Shown: one piece after another, positions 28,235 through 37,529 of the stretch
Layout: each line of letters opens with the position of its first letter
Position numbering within the stretch: position 1 is the first letter of the stretch
NCBI RefSeq assembly: GCF_000171235.2
Contig: NZ_ABEA03000104.1
Location: 35,001-99,000 of the forward strand
Length of the DNA: 64,000 nt
Source: Geminisphaera colitermitum TAV2
GTDB lineage: Bacteria; Verrucomicrobiota; Verrucomicrobiia; Opitutales; Opitutaceae
Direction of reading: 5' to 3'
Notes under the pieces: generated by a model
Database searches by the model: none
What the model was told of the DNA's origin: nothing
What the model saw: only the letters and a program-made list of their open reading frames with translations
Position numbers and translations under genes: made by a program

Positions 28235-29350
28235 TTATTTGATCCGCACTTCCTTGCCGGTCTTCGCGGACAGGTAGATGGCGTCGAGGATCTTTTGGAC
28301 GGCGAGCGATTCCTCGGGCTTCACGTAGGGTTCGGCCTTGCCGAGCAGGCAGTCAATGAAGTGAACCATGCGGTTGCCATTGACGAGCGCGGTCGAGGTT
28401 TTGACGAGTTCGCTGGAGTAGCCAAGCGGGGTGTTGCGGAAGAGTTGCAGCGGCGGGAACAGGATGCCGGCCTCGGTGCCAAACATTTGCGTGCCGTTGA
28501 AATCAGCGAAGGGCTGGTGCGCGGCCCAAGAGGCTTCGAGCAACACGGTGCGGCCACTCTTGAGCTTGATGAGCGCGACAGAGAGATCGTCCACGTCGAA
28601 GGGTTTGTTGGGATCAATCTCGCCCTTGCCCCATGAACCGTCGCCAAGGCCGCGAGGACCGAATTTGGCGTAGGTCTGCCCGCTGACGGCGGCGGCTTCG
28701 AATTCGCCCATCAGATACAGGCAGCGATCGAGCGCGTGGACGCCGATGTCGTAGGTGGCGCCGCCAGCGGCGAACTTTTTCTGCGTGAACCAGGAGCCGA
28801 TGCGCGGGATGCCGGAGCGGCGGGTCCAGGCGGTCTTGGCGTGGTAAACGTCGCCCAGCACGCCTTGGGCGATGAGGCCTTTGGCGGTCTGCACTTCGGG
28901 CGTGAAGCGGTTGTTCTGGCCGACCATGAGGAGCACTTTCTGCTTTTTCGCTTCGGCGACGAGAGCGGCGGCGTCCTTGGCGTTGGTCGCCATGGGCTTG
29001 TCGAGCATCACGTGCTTGCCGGCGCGCAGGGCGGCGAGGGACACGGGCGCGTGCAGGTAGTTGGGTAGTGCGATTGAGAATACGTCAATGTCGGGACGCG
29101 CAAGGAGCTTGCGGTAGTCGGTAACGACTTCGGGGATACCGAATTTGTCGGCGGCTTCCTTGCCGCGTTCGGGCGACACTTCAGCAATGGCAACGACTTT
29201 GGCCGCCGGGTGTTGCTTGAAGGAGTTGATGTGGTCGAGGCCGATTCCGCCGGCGCCGATCACGGCGACGTTGAACGAGTCTTTTTGCGAAAACGCGGAC
29301 GCCGGGGCGGACGCAGTTTTGGTGGATTTGGTTTTGGTAGATTTAGCCAT
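28235..29350 (-). CDS. Gfo/Idh/MocA-family NAD(P)-dependent oxidoreductase
   Basis: The 371-residue protein has an N-terminal Rossmann fold (FNVAVIGAGGIGLDHINSFK) after a Lys/Thr/Ala-rich leader. The catalytic-loop motif MLDKPMATNAKDA has D-K-P in place of the common E-K-P. A GIHALD-like segment (YDIGVHALDRCLYLMGEF) carries the active-site His/Asp pair. Family members oxidise or reduce sugars and inositols. It is followed on the same strand by a repeat and the TIM-barrel epimerase gene lies upstream, so the two form a sugar catabolism pair. Confidence 0.9.
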   Translation of the reverse strand: MAKSTKTKSTKTASAPASAFSQKDSFNVAVIGAGGIGLDHINSFKQHPAAKVVAIAEVSPERGKEAADKFGIPEVVTDYRKLLARPDIDVFSIALPNYLHAPVSLAALRAGKHVMLDKPMATNAKDAAALVAEAKKQKVLLMVGQNNRFTPEVQTAKGLIAQGVLGDVYHAKTAWTRRSGIPRIGSWFTQKKFAAGGATYDIGVHALDRCLYLMGEFEAAAVSGQTYAKFGPRGLGDGSWGKGEIDPNKPFDVDDLSVALIKLKSGRTVLLEASWAAHQPFADFNGTQMFGTEAGILFPPLQLFRNTPLGYSSELVKTSTALVNGNRMVHFIDCLLGKAEPYVKPEESLAVQKILDAIYLSAKTGKEVRIK

Positions 29351-29360
29351 GATGGGAAGA

Positions 29361-29452
29361 AACAGTGAGCAGTGAACAGTGAGCAGTGAAACAGTGAAGC
29401 AGTGAGCAGTGATGTGTTTTGTTCACTGCATCACTGTTCACTGTTCACTGCT
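29361..29452. repeat. CAGTGAACAGTGA short-unit repeat with inverted arms
   Basis: Units of AGCAGTGAACAGTGA are repeated in direct order from 29361 and then inverted (TCACTGTTCACTGTTCACTG) up to 29452. It fills the gap between the oxidoreductase and the epimerase gene and touches the stop codon of the latter. Confidence 0.8.
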
Positions 29453-30189
29453 TATGTTTTGCCCCACTTTTTGAGTTGTTCGAAGGAAAGGCGCACGGAT
29501 TCGAGCGGGGCGTGGTTGTAGCGTTCGACTTCGACGACGTACCACTCGACTGAGCCGATGCTTTCGGCGGCGGTGAACACTTCCTGGAAGTTTACCGGGC
29601 CGAGACCGATTTCCTTCTCGTCCTTGATGTGGAGGAGTTTGATGCGGCGGCCTTGTTCGCGGATGAATTCGGCGGGGTTTTTGTTGCCCGTGTGGACCCA
29701 ATAAACGTCGGCCTGACAGAGCAGGTTGCGCGGCGCGGCGGCGTCGAGGAGCCAGTCAAAACCGCGGCGTCCGGCGAGTTCAACGAGTTCGAAGGCGTGG
29801 TTGTGATAGTGAAATTCGAGACCGAAACCGCGCAGCTTCGCGCCGATTTCGTTGAGTTCTTCGCCGATCTGCGCGCAGGCGGAGGGGCTGACAAAGAGGG
29901 CGCGCGGCGAGGACGGGCAAATGACGTGCTTGGTGCCGAGGAGCAGTGCTTCTTGGGCGACTTTGGTGAGGTCGGCGCGGAGAGCGGCGAGGCCGATGTG
30001 CTGGCCGGAGACTTTGAGACCGGCGTCGGCGATGGCCTTGGCGGCGTCTTCCGCGGAAAGGTTGCCGTAACCGGCGGTCTCGACGCCTTGGAAGCCGATT
30101 TCAGCGACTTTGCGCATGGTGCCGGCAAAGTCATCTTTGGTCAGGTCGCGGAGGGACCAGAGTTGGAGGGAAACGGGGATCTTGCTCAT
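29452..30189 (-). CDS. sugar phosphate isomerase/epimerase (xylose-isomerase-like TIM barrel)
   Basis: The product has 245 residues from the ATG at 30189; the longer open frame upstream is antisense to the XylR gene. The AP-endonuclease-2/xylose-isomerase fold is seen in VSLQLWSLRD, FQGVETAGYGNLS, LEFHYHNHAFEL (metal-site His and Glu), LCQADVYWVHTGN and LLHIKDEKEIGLGPVNF. It is a cytoplasmic metal-dependent enzyme acting on a sugar or polyol. Two regulator genes lie upstream on the same strand. Confidence 0.87.
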   Translation of the reverse strand: MSKIPVSLQLWSLRDLTKDDFAGTMRKVAEIGFQGVETAGYGNLSAEDAAKAIADAGLKVSGQHIGLAALRADLTKVAQEALLLGTKHVICPSSPRALFVSPSACAQIGEELNEIGAKLRGFGLEFHYHNHAFELVELAGRRGFDWLLDAAAPRNLLCQADVYWVHTGNKNPAEFIREQGRRIKLLHIKDEKEIGLGPVNFQEVFTAAESIGSVEWYVVEVERYNHAPLESVRLSFEQLKKWGKT

Positions 30190-30293
30190 GTATATTAGAG
30201 TGAAAGTCGCCCATCTTACAGAAATCGATCGACGAACAGGATGGAGAGTCGTGCCAAAAACATGGATTTTTTGACCACATCTTTCGGGCTCAA

Positions 30294-31457
30294 TCAACCG
30301 GCGCCGGACAGTCGAAACCCGCCCGGTGTCATGCCGAATCGCTGGCGAAACGCGGTGCACAAATGCCGGTCGTTCGAAAAACCACACGCCAGCGCCACCG
30401 CCTTTAGTGGCGCCTGCGACTCCAGCAAATACGCCTGCGTTCGTTCCAGCCGCAGTTCCTGCATCACCTGGTGCGCGGAATTTCCCAGCGCCGCGCGAAA
30501 CCTCCGCTCCACCGTTCGCCGGGTGCAACCCATGTGGGCCGCAATCTCCGTCACCGTCGGTGCCGAGGTCTTGTGCTCGTGAATGAAATCCAGCGCCTGC
30601 GCGATAAAATCATCCTCCGTGTAATGCCGGTCCGTGGTCTGCCTCGGCACCAGGCGCGCATGACGCACCAGGGTTTCCGCAGCCGGGGCCGTTCCATCGC
30701 GTATCCAATTTAATACTACTTCGGCTGCCTTTTTTCCGGTTTTCTCCGAACCGATTTCAATGCTCGACAGTCCCAGAGGAAGCGCCCGTTGCAGGAGCAT
30801 GTCGTTGTCGATGCCCAGCAGCGCGACATGCTCCGGCAACCGCAGCCCTTCATCCAGGGCCAGTTGCATGACGAGTCCCGCCAGCGTGTCGCTGAATGCC
30901 AGCAGCGCGCACGGCTTCGGCAGCCGGCGCAACCACGCGCGCAGCCGGCGTTGTTCCCTGGCGGAATTGAACGCCACGTCTTCCTCCGGCGAACCCTTCA
31001 CCTCGTAAACCAGCACCCTGGCCCTCGCCGCCCCGGCAGCCTCCGCAAACCCGGCTCCGCGCAATTGCGAGCCGTGATGAAAGGGATAGCCGCAATACGC
31101 CACCGTCTGGAATCCCCGGCGCGTGAAATACCCCGCCGCCAGTTCGCCGAGCCAGCGTTGGTCGTCGCACACTCGCGGTATGCCGGCGGACTTCAAATAG
31201 GCGCTGGTTGTCACTGCCGGCAGTCCTTGCGGCAGGCGGGCAAAATCCCCGGCGCGTCCGTCAATCATCACCACCCCATCGCATCCGGACGCCGCCATGA
31301 ATCCGGGGTCGGCCAGCCGGGCCAGTGACCATTGCTGCACGATTACATCCCGCCTATCGCGGGCAAAAGCCACCACGCCGTTCCACACGCGACGGCCCAC
31401 GAGGCTCATGCCGGAGGTGAAACAGGCAATTTTTACAGGCTTATGTCGAAGTCGCAT
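30294..31457 (-). CDS. XylR-type AraC regulator with a LacI-like sensor domain
   Basis: The product has 387 residues. Residues 1-270 form a periplasmic-binding-protein-like sensor (KIACFTSGMSLVGRRVWNGV; LLGIDNDMLLQRALPLGLSS). Residues 280-385 form two AraC helix-turn-helix units (VTEIAAHMGCTRRTVERRFR; LKAVALACGFSNDRHLCTAF). This fusion is the XylR layout, common in Verrucomicrobiota sugar loci. It lies nine bases after the tandem AraC gene and is surely cotranscribed with it. The sugar is unknown. Confidence 0.92.
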   Translation of the reverse strand: MRLRHKPVKIACFTSGMSLVGRRVWNGVVAFARDRRDVIVQQWSLARLADPGFMAASGCDGVVMIDGRAGDFARLPQGLPAVTTSAYLKSAGIPRVCDDQRWLGELAAGYFTRRGFQTVAYCGYPFHHGSQLRGAGFAEAAGAARARVLVYEVKGSPEEDVAFNSAREQRRLRAWLRRLPKPCALLAFSDTLAGLVMQLALDEGLRLPEHVALLGIDNDMLLQRALPLGLSSIEIGSEKTGKKAAEVVLNWIRDGTAPAAETLVRHARLVPRQTTDRHYTEDDFIAQALDFIHEHKTSAPTVTEIAAHMGCTRRTVERRFRAALGNSAHQVMQELRLERTQAYLLESQAPLKAVALACGFSNDRHLCTAFRQRFGMTPGGFRLSGAG

Positions 31458-31466
31458 GGCTGGTCC

Positions 31467-33362
31467 TCATTGCTGGCGTTGCGCGTGGAGACGGTATTGC
31501 AACGGACTCGTGCCGTGTTCGCGGGTGAATGCATGGATGAATGTGCTCGTATGCGCGTAGTGCGCGCGACGCGCAATCTTCTCCACGGAGAGCGACGTGG
31601 TGCGAAGATCGAGCGCCGCCTCGGCCAGCTTTTGTTTTCGCAAAAACGTGCCGGGTTGAGGCGTCTCGGTCCACTGATATTTCAATTTCCGGCTCAGGTG
31701 CGAACGCGAATAACCCACCTCGCGCGCATAGGAGGTGATCGACTTGATTTGCCGGAAAAATTGCCGCGACGAAAATTGCCGCATATTGGGCGCCGCCAGC
31801 GGTGTGACGCGTCCGCTCTCCACCAAATCGCTCCAGCTCAAAAACCACTCGAAAGCCGCCTCGCACCCGTCGAACGAAAGCCGCCCGTTTTCCTGATGCC
31901 AGAACGACACCCACTTCCGCGCCAGCGTCACGGGCTTCGAACGCACCGGGATCGAAACCAGCCAGCCATGTTGTTCGATGAACCGTTCCATCGTCTGGAT
32001 CGCCCACGCCCCGCGCATCTTGATCCACACACGATGCCACGGCTTCTCGTCGGGCGAAACCCATGTGGCATTGATCGGCTGCGGAAACATGATCGCCATG
32101 CCCGGTCCGACCGTGATGCGATGTCCCCCAACCTCAAATACCCCGCATCCCTCCAGCGTAAGACCCCATTGCATTGCGTTGGAAATCGTCTGAATCGAAA
32201 GCCGGAAAGGTTTTTTGAACGGATAATCCACCTCGCCTCCATCGAAGTGGTAATAGGGCGCCTCTGGCACCACCGCCGGCGTCGTTGCGACCGGAACCCT
32301 GATGGGCACAAGCGTTACCTGCTGGCCGCTCCGTTGCGGACGTTTGTCGTTCATCGCTGAAACCGCTGTGCGTGCCGGTGTTTGTTGCGACTCCGACGCT
32401 GGATTTGCCAAGTCCGGCCACCGCTCCGGATGCGCTCGAAACTCGCCCGGAGACAGACCAAAACGTTTTTTAAAGGCGGCGTGAAAAGCAGGCACCGAGG
32501 CGTAACTGCATTTTTTCGCAATGTCGCGCAAATGCAGCCCCGTTGTCTCCATGAGGCGCAGCGCGCAAGCCCACCGCGCCTCCCTCAAAAGCGCGGCGGC
32601 GGGCTGTTGCCAGACGTGTTGCAACTGCGACGCGAAGTGCGACGGACTGCACCCGAAATGCTGCGCCAGCACGGCGAGCGAAAAACCGTGCTCGCTGGCA
32701 ACACGCGTCAACTCCTCGCGTCCCCCCTTAAGAAAACCGCCAAGATTATCCCGACGCTTCCGGGCATTGCGATGCGTCATCAAAAACCACCGAAAAGCGA
32801 TCTGTGCCCCCCCTCCCCCCCCCCTCGCGTCCCCCGCGCCTTCCCGTCTTGCGTGACGGGCGAACGCTCGCAGACATGCGGCCAGTTCCTTCCGATCCGC
32901 GGCGGGAAACCCCATCCCGTAGTTGGCATTCAGATACGCGGCGTATTCCGCCGGACGCCTGCCCTCAAACAACACCTCAGCCACAACGCATCGCCCCTGT
33001 TCCGCGGCGGCGAGCCGTGTGGCTTCCCCGCCGCCCAGATGCAGCGCCACGTCCGTTTCCAACAAAAACTGGTGTTCCGCCCACTCCACGCGGGCGATGC
33101 CGCAAAGCGTCACCAGACTGCGCGTGAACCCGGGCCGGACCGGCAACGACAGCCCCTCGCCTGACTCCACCGGCAAGCGGTGGCGGCAAAACGAATGAAA
33201 CCGGAAATCAACAGGATTTTTATCTCGGCACATGATGTGAGGCGACGGCTCGAAAACAGACGGCTCGAAAACAGACTCGGGAACTGAATGGGCAAACGGA
33301 AGCTGCGTGGCGAAGGACTTGTGCATCCGGCATGAGACCGGCGGGCCAAATCGTGTTTCCAT
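31467..33362 (-). CDS. tandem AraC-family regulator (two sensor and two HTH units in one chain)
   Basis: The product is 631 residues; several downstream ATGs are possible starts (for example 33233). The first unit has a cupin-like region, then an AraC DNA-binding domain at about 215-320 (LAVLAQHFGCSPSHFASQLQ; LRDIAKKCSYASVPAFHAAF). The second unit has its own cupin-like AraC_binding domain (YYHFDGGEVDYPFKKPFRLS) and a second DNA-binding domain at about 525-630 (ITSYAREVGYSRSHLSRKLK; VEKIARRAHYAHTSTFIHAF). The two look like two regulators joined. A C10 tract (32815-32824) encodes Gly5 in the first unit. It diverges from the PEP-CTERM cassette at 33448, its likely target. Confidence 0.85.
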   Translation of the reverse strand: METRFGPPVSCRMHKSFATQLPFAHSVPESVFEPSVFEPSPHIMCRDKNPVDFRFHSFCRHRLPVESGEGLSLPVRPGFTRSLVTLCGIARVEWAEHQFLLETDVALHLGGGEATRLAAAEQGRCVVAEVLFEGRRPAEYAAYLNANYGMGFPAADRKELAACLRAFARHARREGAGDARGGGGGAQIAFRWFLMTHRNARKRRDNLGGFLKGGREELTRVASEHGFSLAVLAQHFGCSPSHFASQLQHVWQQPAAALLREARWACALRLMETTGLHLRDIAKKCSYASVPAFHAAFKKRFGLSPGEFRAHPERWPDLANPASESQQTPARTAVSAMNDKRPQRSGQQVTLVPIRVPVATTPAVVPEAPYYHFDGGEVDYPFKKPFRLSIQTISNAMQWGLTLEGCGVFEVGGHRITVGPGMAIMFPQPINATWVSPDEKPWHRVWIKMRGAWAIQTMERFIEQHGWLVSIPVRSKPVTLARKWVSFWHQENGRLSFDGCEAAFEWFLSWSDLVESGRVTPLAAPNMRQFSSRQFFRQIKSITSYAREVGYSRSHLSRKLKYQWTETPQPGTFLRKQKLAEAALDLRTTSLSVEKIARRAHYAHTSTFIHAFTREHGTSPLQYRLHAQRQQ

Positions 33363-33447
33363 TTCACTCTTCAGGAAAGCACAAAATCCTAATTTTTACG
33401 GATAGTCGATATTGTCGATCCAATCCCCATCGTAGTATCTTTCGTTC

Positions 33448-34839
33448 ATGCACTCCCAATCCATGTCTTCCCCTGTTTTTGTCTCCATATCTCGCAGCCG
33501 TTTCGCCCTTCCTCTTTTGCTCTCGCTGATGTGCGTCGCCGTCGCTCCGGCCCAGTCTGTGTTCAATGTCTCGGATACCAATGGTAGTTTTACCACAGAT
33601 GCCACGTGGGTGCGGCTGTCAGGCACCGGCACACGTCCCGCTTCTGGCGACCAGATCGCCATCACCAGCACCACCCTCAGTGCTAACACCGAAGTGTCAT
33701 TTACCAGCGACGGCACTGTGGCGTCGCTGATTTACGGCACCGCCGATGTGGTGACGGATATTACCCGGAGCATCGTGTTTCGCACCAGCGGCGCTGTGGC
33801 CCGCACCCTGACGATCACCGGCGACCTCACCAAATACGACATAGGCACTCTGACGTTCCGGCATCGCGGCACAGCTGAGGCAACCGCCGAATTCAGCCTC
33901 GCAATTGGCGGCAACGTTTCCTTGTTCGATGGCACGCTTAACTTCGGTACCACGGGTGGCAGCATTTCCAATCGTCTCAACGCCCTGACTATTGGCGGCA
34001 TCACGCAAATCACCGCGGGCACGATGAATTTCCGCATGAAAACCGATGCCTCACTTGGCACCCTCATCATGAACGGCGGCACGCTCAATCTCAACGTTGG
34101 CGGCGTCGAAAATACGGAAACCAAAACAACTTTCGTGCGCAGCCTGAGCGGCACAGGCGGCACGATTGGCGAAACCACCACCGGCACGGGCGCGACCTTC
34201 ACGCTCGCCATCACAGGCGAAACTGGCGACACCACCGACACCGTTCGCACCTACTCCGGCACCATCACCAATGGCACCGGCACCGGAGCCGTTGCCCTGA
34301 AAAAAACCGGCGTGGCGACACAGATTTTTGCCGGAGCAAACACCTACGAAGGCGGCACCACCATTGAACAAGGCACGCTGATGGTCACAGGCAGCCTCGC
34401 GGCGACGGGCGATGTGAGTGTGTCCTCGAATGCGACATTCGCGGCGGGCACTGCGCTCACTGTCAACAACGTCACGCTCGCCAGCGGCGCGATTCTCGGC
34501 TTCGACCTCGGTGCCAATGCCAGCCTCTCAATCGCCGGCAATCTCATCCAAAACGGCACGGGCGAGGCGACGTTCACCGTTGACTTCCTCGGTACTGGCG
34601 CAACCGACGTGGATTACACCAATCTCCTGTCCGTTGTCGGTACAAACGCCTTCGCCGACGCCACGCTCAACTATGTCAACTTCGGCGCGGAAAAACTTTC
34701 CGGCACGCTGACCTTCGCCGAACTGGCGGGCGTATTTTTCGTTGCCGCCGGGAACATCCCCGAACCCGCAACGTTCGCCGTCCTGCTCGGCGTGTGCGCC
34801 CTTGCGCTCGCCATCCGTCTCCGCCAACAACGCCGCTGA
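33448..34839 (+). CDS. PEP-CTERM protein with autotransporter-type beta repeats
   Basis: The product has 463 residues. A signal peptide is seen (ALPLLLSLMCVAVAPAQS). The body is a beta-helix-like repeat region rich in Thr, Gly and Asn, with the autotransporter-associated repeat KKTGVATQIFAGANTYEGGT followed by TTIEQGTLMVTG. The C-terminus has GNIPEPATFAVLLG, a hydrophobic helix and RLRQQRR, the exosortase signal. It is likely a surface-attached or exported adhesin or matrix protein. It is the first of three collinear genes; a C20 tract separates it from the pseudopilin gene. Confidence 0.82.
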   Translation: MHSQSMSSPVFVSISRSRFALPLLLSLMCVAVAPAQSVFNVSDTNGSFTTDATWVRLSGTGTRPASGDQIAITSTTLSANTEVSFTSDGTVASLIYGTADVVTDITRSIVFRTSGAVARTLTITGDLTKYDIGTLTFRHRGTAEATAEFSLAIGGNVSLFDGTLNFGTTGGSISNRLNALTIGGITQITAGTMNFRMKTDASLGTLIMNGGTLNLNVGGVENTETKTTFVRSLSGTGGTIGETTTGTGATFTLAITGETGDTTDTVRTYSGTITNGTGTGAVALKKTGVATQIFAGANTYEGGTTIEQGTLMVTGSLAATGDVSVSSNATFAAGTALTVNNVTLASGAILGFDLGANASLSIAGNLIQNGTGEATFTVDFLGTGATDVDYTNLLSVVGTNAFADATLNYVNFGAEKLSGTLTFAELAGVFFVAAGNIPEPATFAVLLGVCALALAIRLRQQRR

Positions 34840-34847
34840 CAACTCCT

Positions 34848-34867
34848 CCCCCCCCCCCCCCCCCCCC
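34848..34867. repeat. C20 homopolymer tract
   Basis: The longest tract in the window, twenty C after ACTCCT, lying 18 bases before the ATG of the pseudopilin gene. It takes the place where a ribosome binding site and its spacer would be expected. Confidence 0.92.
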
Positions 34868-34885
34868 AACTACCGCAACCACCCT

Positions 34886-35569
34886 ATGAAAACCTGTGAA
34901 CATCGCTCACCCCATCATTTCGGCTTCACACTGATTGAGTTGCTTACCGTCATCGCGATCATCGGCATCCTCTCCATGCTCGTGGTGACGACCGTCAGCC
35001 GCGTGCGACGGCAGGCCGATCGGGTCACCTGCACCAGCAATCTCCGGCAAATCGGCACCGCCATGCAGCTCTACATGAACGAGCGCAAAGACGGCAAATT
35101 CCCCGGCCCCCTCTATAGCAACCAGAAAGCCTCGACCACTGGAGGCAACGGTCAGCTCGCAAGCCCCGACCGACTTCTCCCCTACATGTCCGGCCAGACC
35201 ATCGAACGCGACGGCGTCAAATACGCCATCCTCCTCGAATGTCCTGCTTGGAAAAAAATCATCGGTGCGGACGACAAACTCAAAGATTACTCCGCCTACT
35301 ACACCAACGCCAACGTCAGCAAAGCCGACGGCAGCACGGGCTCTGTTTTCGGCTACAAAGCCGATCCACAAGATCCACTTAAGTTGCCATGGACCATGCA
35401 AGACATCGCGTCGCCCAGCCGCGCATGGGTGCTCGTTGATCTGGATTCCAAAATCAAAACCGCCACCTACTCCATTGAACCGATGGCTCACGGCAACACA
35501 CGCAATTACCTCTACGCCGACGGCCACGTAGCTGCCTTAAAACAGCACCCTAGCTCTTCCACCCCTTAA
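34886..35569 (+). CDS. pseudopilin-like secreted protein (prepilin-type signal)
   Basis: The product has 227 residues from the ATG at 34886. The class III signal is [20 protein letters not shown] near residues 12-31, with the Glu at +5 of the mature protein, then SRVRRQADRVTCTSNLRQIG. The C-terminal NYLYADGHVAAL is the H-X9-DG type end. It is the second gene of the cassette. In two of the three such cassettes here a gene of this kind directly follows the PEP-CTERM gene, which suggests a shared job in secretion or surface display. Confidence 0.87.
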   Translation: MKTCEHRSPHHFGFTLIELLTVIAIIGILSMLVVTTVSRVRRQADRVTCTSNLRQIGTAMQLYMNERKDGKFPGPLYSNQKASTTGGNGQLASPDRLLPYMSGQTIERDGVKYAILLECPAWKKIIGADDKLKDYSAYYTNANVSKADGSTGSVFGYKADPQDPLKLPWTMQDIASPSRAWVLVDLDSKIKTATYSIEPMAHGNTRNYLYADGHVAALKQHPSSSTP

Positions 35570-35578
35570 TCCCCCCCT

Positions 35579-35589
35579 CCCCCCCCCCC
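35579..35589. repeat. C11 homopolymer next to a start codon
   Basis: Eleven C end two bases before the ATG at 35592. They follow CCCCCCCT, so the whole initiation region of the beta-helix gene is C-rich with no Shine-Dalgarno match. Confidence 0.9.
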
Positions 35590-35591
35590 TC

Positions 35592-37331
35592 ATGCGTATT
35601 CCCCGCCTGTATTCCATTGCCCTGACCCTGCTCCTGCCGCTGACGACATTTGCGGCTGTTCACCACGTCCCGCCCGGCCCCGCCGAAGCCATCACGCGAG
35701 CCATTGCCGCCGCCGCGCCCGGCGACATCATTCAACTCCAGCCCGGCACCTATCATGGCACCGTGCGCGTCACCCGCTCCGGCGAACCCGAACGCCCCCT
35801 TATCATCGCCGGTATCGCATCCGGAACTACAACCAAACCCGTGATCGACGGCGGTGCGGAACCCGGATCGAGAAAACGCAACCAAGCCTTCGCCTTTGAA
35901 AACGTATCTTGGGTGACATTACAAGACGTCGAAATCCGTAACGCCTGGACCGACGCCATCACCATCAACGACTCCAGTTACATCTCCATCCTCCGCTGCG
36001 ACATTCTTGAGACCGGCCAGCACGCCATCTCCGCCCGCGGCGACCGTTCCCACCACATCCTCATCGACGCCTGTAAGTGGACTCAGGATACGCGCGTTTA
36101 CACCACCTGGGACTGGGCCGAACTCCACCACGGCGTGTTCAAACACTACAACGGCGGCATCTACGGCGGCGGCGCGGCGGCGGGGGGCGCGGTCATCCGG
36201 CACAACAACGCCGGTTACGGTTTCAACGGCCTGCGCTGGTGGCTCGGCGAGGCGACCGGAGCGCAGGCGCGCCACCAATCCAACATCGAAATCTACGACA
36301 ACCACTTTCACCACTTCCGCGACAACGTGATCGAACCGGAAAACTTCACCTGGAACCTCCACGTCTATCACAACCGATTGGATTCCTGCCCCCGAGGTGT
36401 CTTTTCCATCGACGGCGTTGCGGGCGGAGAAATCTACATCTACGGCAACACCGGACGCTGGGATCAGGATGGCGCCACTGAAGTCAGAGCATGGACCGTG
36501 TATAAATTTGCCGACTACAACAAGAAGGAGACGCTCAATTACCCTCTGCACATTTACCACAACAGTTTCGCTTACGGCGCTGCCTTCGCGCGTGGCAGCA
36601 AAGTGCGCAAAGCCGACGACCACCTGCGCCACTTCAACAACGCCTACACACATCAGGGCGACTCCCATCTCGGTCTCATTGAATGGCCCGGCCAGGATTG
36701 CCAGTTCGACCACGACATCAGTTCCGCGCCCTTTCAGCCCGATGTTTCCGCCGCCGGTTACGAAACGCACGGCATCGCGGCCACCGATCCCAAGTTTGTC
36801 GATCCCGCCCGGAACGACTATCGCACTGCGCCCGACAGCGCCGCCCGCGACGCCGGAAAAATCATCGACGGCTTCACACTCTGGCACACCGGACGCGCTC
36901 CAGACGCGGGCGCTTACGACGGCGACCAGCCTGTTTACGGCCCGCCCTTTCTCTATCGTGAACCACCCGGCGGCGCACTCTACAAAGAGCGCCCCCGCAT
37001 CGTCCGTATCTTTGCCCGCGATACAACGCTTGCCGTGTTTTTCTCAACACCGCTGGAGCCTGCCTCGCTCACACCGAAAACAATCCAGCTCAAAGCGGGA
37101 ACCACTCCTCTGACGGTGCGCTCGGCGCGTTTCCCGCTCGCCGACCAGACGCAAGCCGTCCTCCTCGAACTCGACGCGCTCCCCGCTGACGCAACTCAAC
37201 TCGACATCACATTTGCGACACTCCCTCGCGGACTCAATGGCGAGTCGGGCACGATGTGGGCGGCGGATACGCGTGTGGTTCGCATCCCGGCCAACGCCAC
37301 GCTCACCGGTCTCATGGCCCGTCTATTTTGA
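35592..37331 (+). CDS. secreted right-handed beta-helix protein, probable polysaccharide lyase or epimerase
   Basis: The product has 579 residues. A signal peptide is seen (RLYSIALTLLLPLTTFAA). A parallel beta-helix starts at about residue 25 with ITRAIAAAAPGDIIQLQPGT, the typical first coil of PL6-like and NosD-like proteins, and runs on with short N-rich coils (NNAGYGFNGLRWWLG; IEIYDNHFHHFRDNVIEPEN). The last 90 residues look like an Ig-like or CBM-type domain (VRIFARDTTLAVFFSTPLEP). It probably acts on plant or algal uronate polymers. It is the third gene of the cassette after the pseudopilin. Confidence 0.75.
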   Translation: MRIPRLYSIALTLLLPLTTFAAVHHVPPGPAEAITRAIAAAAPGDIIQLQPGTYHGTVRVTRSGEPERPLIIAGIASGTTTKPVIDGGAEPGSRKRNQAFAFENVSWVTLQDVEIRNAWTDAITINDSSYISILRCDILETGQHAISARGDRSHHILIDACKWTQDTRVYTTWDWAELHHGVFKHYNGGIYGGGAAAGGAVIRHNNAGYGFNGLRWWLGEATGAQARHQSNIEIYDNHFHHFRDNVIEPENFTWNLHVYHNRLDSCPRGVFSIDGVAGGEIYIYGNTGRWDQDGATEVRAWTVYKFADYNKKETLNYPLHIYHNSFAYGAAFARGSKVRKADDHLRHFNNAYTHQGDSHLGLIEWPGQDCQFDHDISSAPFQPDVSAAGYETHGIAATDPKFVDPARNDYRTAPDSAARDAGKIIDGFTLWHTGRAPDAGAYDGDQPVYGPPFLYREPPGGALYKERPRIVRIFARDTTLAVFFSTPLEPASLTPKTIQLKAGTTPLTVRSARFPLADQTQAVLLELDALPADATQLDITFATLPRGLNGESGTMWAADTRVVRIPANATLTGLMARLF

Positions 37332-37338
37332 CCCAAAA

Positions 37339-37503
37339 GTGGCGCGGGCGTCCCGCCCGCTGTAGGGGCGTCGCTTGCGACGCCCGCGTCAGCCGGACAG
37401 ATTTACCGAATATCAGAAGAGCAGTCGCAGGCCGCAACGCAGTCGCGGGCTTCGCAAGCGAAGCCCCTACAACGGAGCGGCGCGGGCGGGACGCCCGCGC
37501 CAC
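37339..37503. repeat. GTGGCGCGGGCGTCCC palindrome cluster
   Basis: The outer arms GTGGCGCGGGCGTCCCGCCC and GGGCGGGACGCCCGCGCCAC enclose GTAGGGGCGTCGCTTGCGAC and GCTTCGCAAGCGAAGCCCCTAC. The spacing and internal units match the cluster at 12346-12518. It starts eight bases after the beta-helix stop codon. Confidence 0.88.
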
Positions 37504-37529
37504 AAAATTCCGCATAAAATTAGCAACTC

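Noticed and set aside
29452-30528. Longer 358-codon form of the epimerase.
   Set aside because: The extra N-terminal part is antisense to the XylR-type gene; the family start MSKIPVSLQLW is at 30189.
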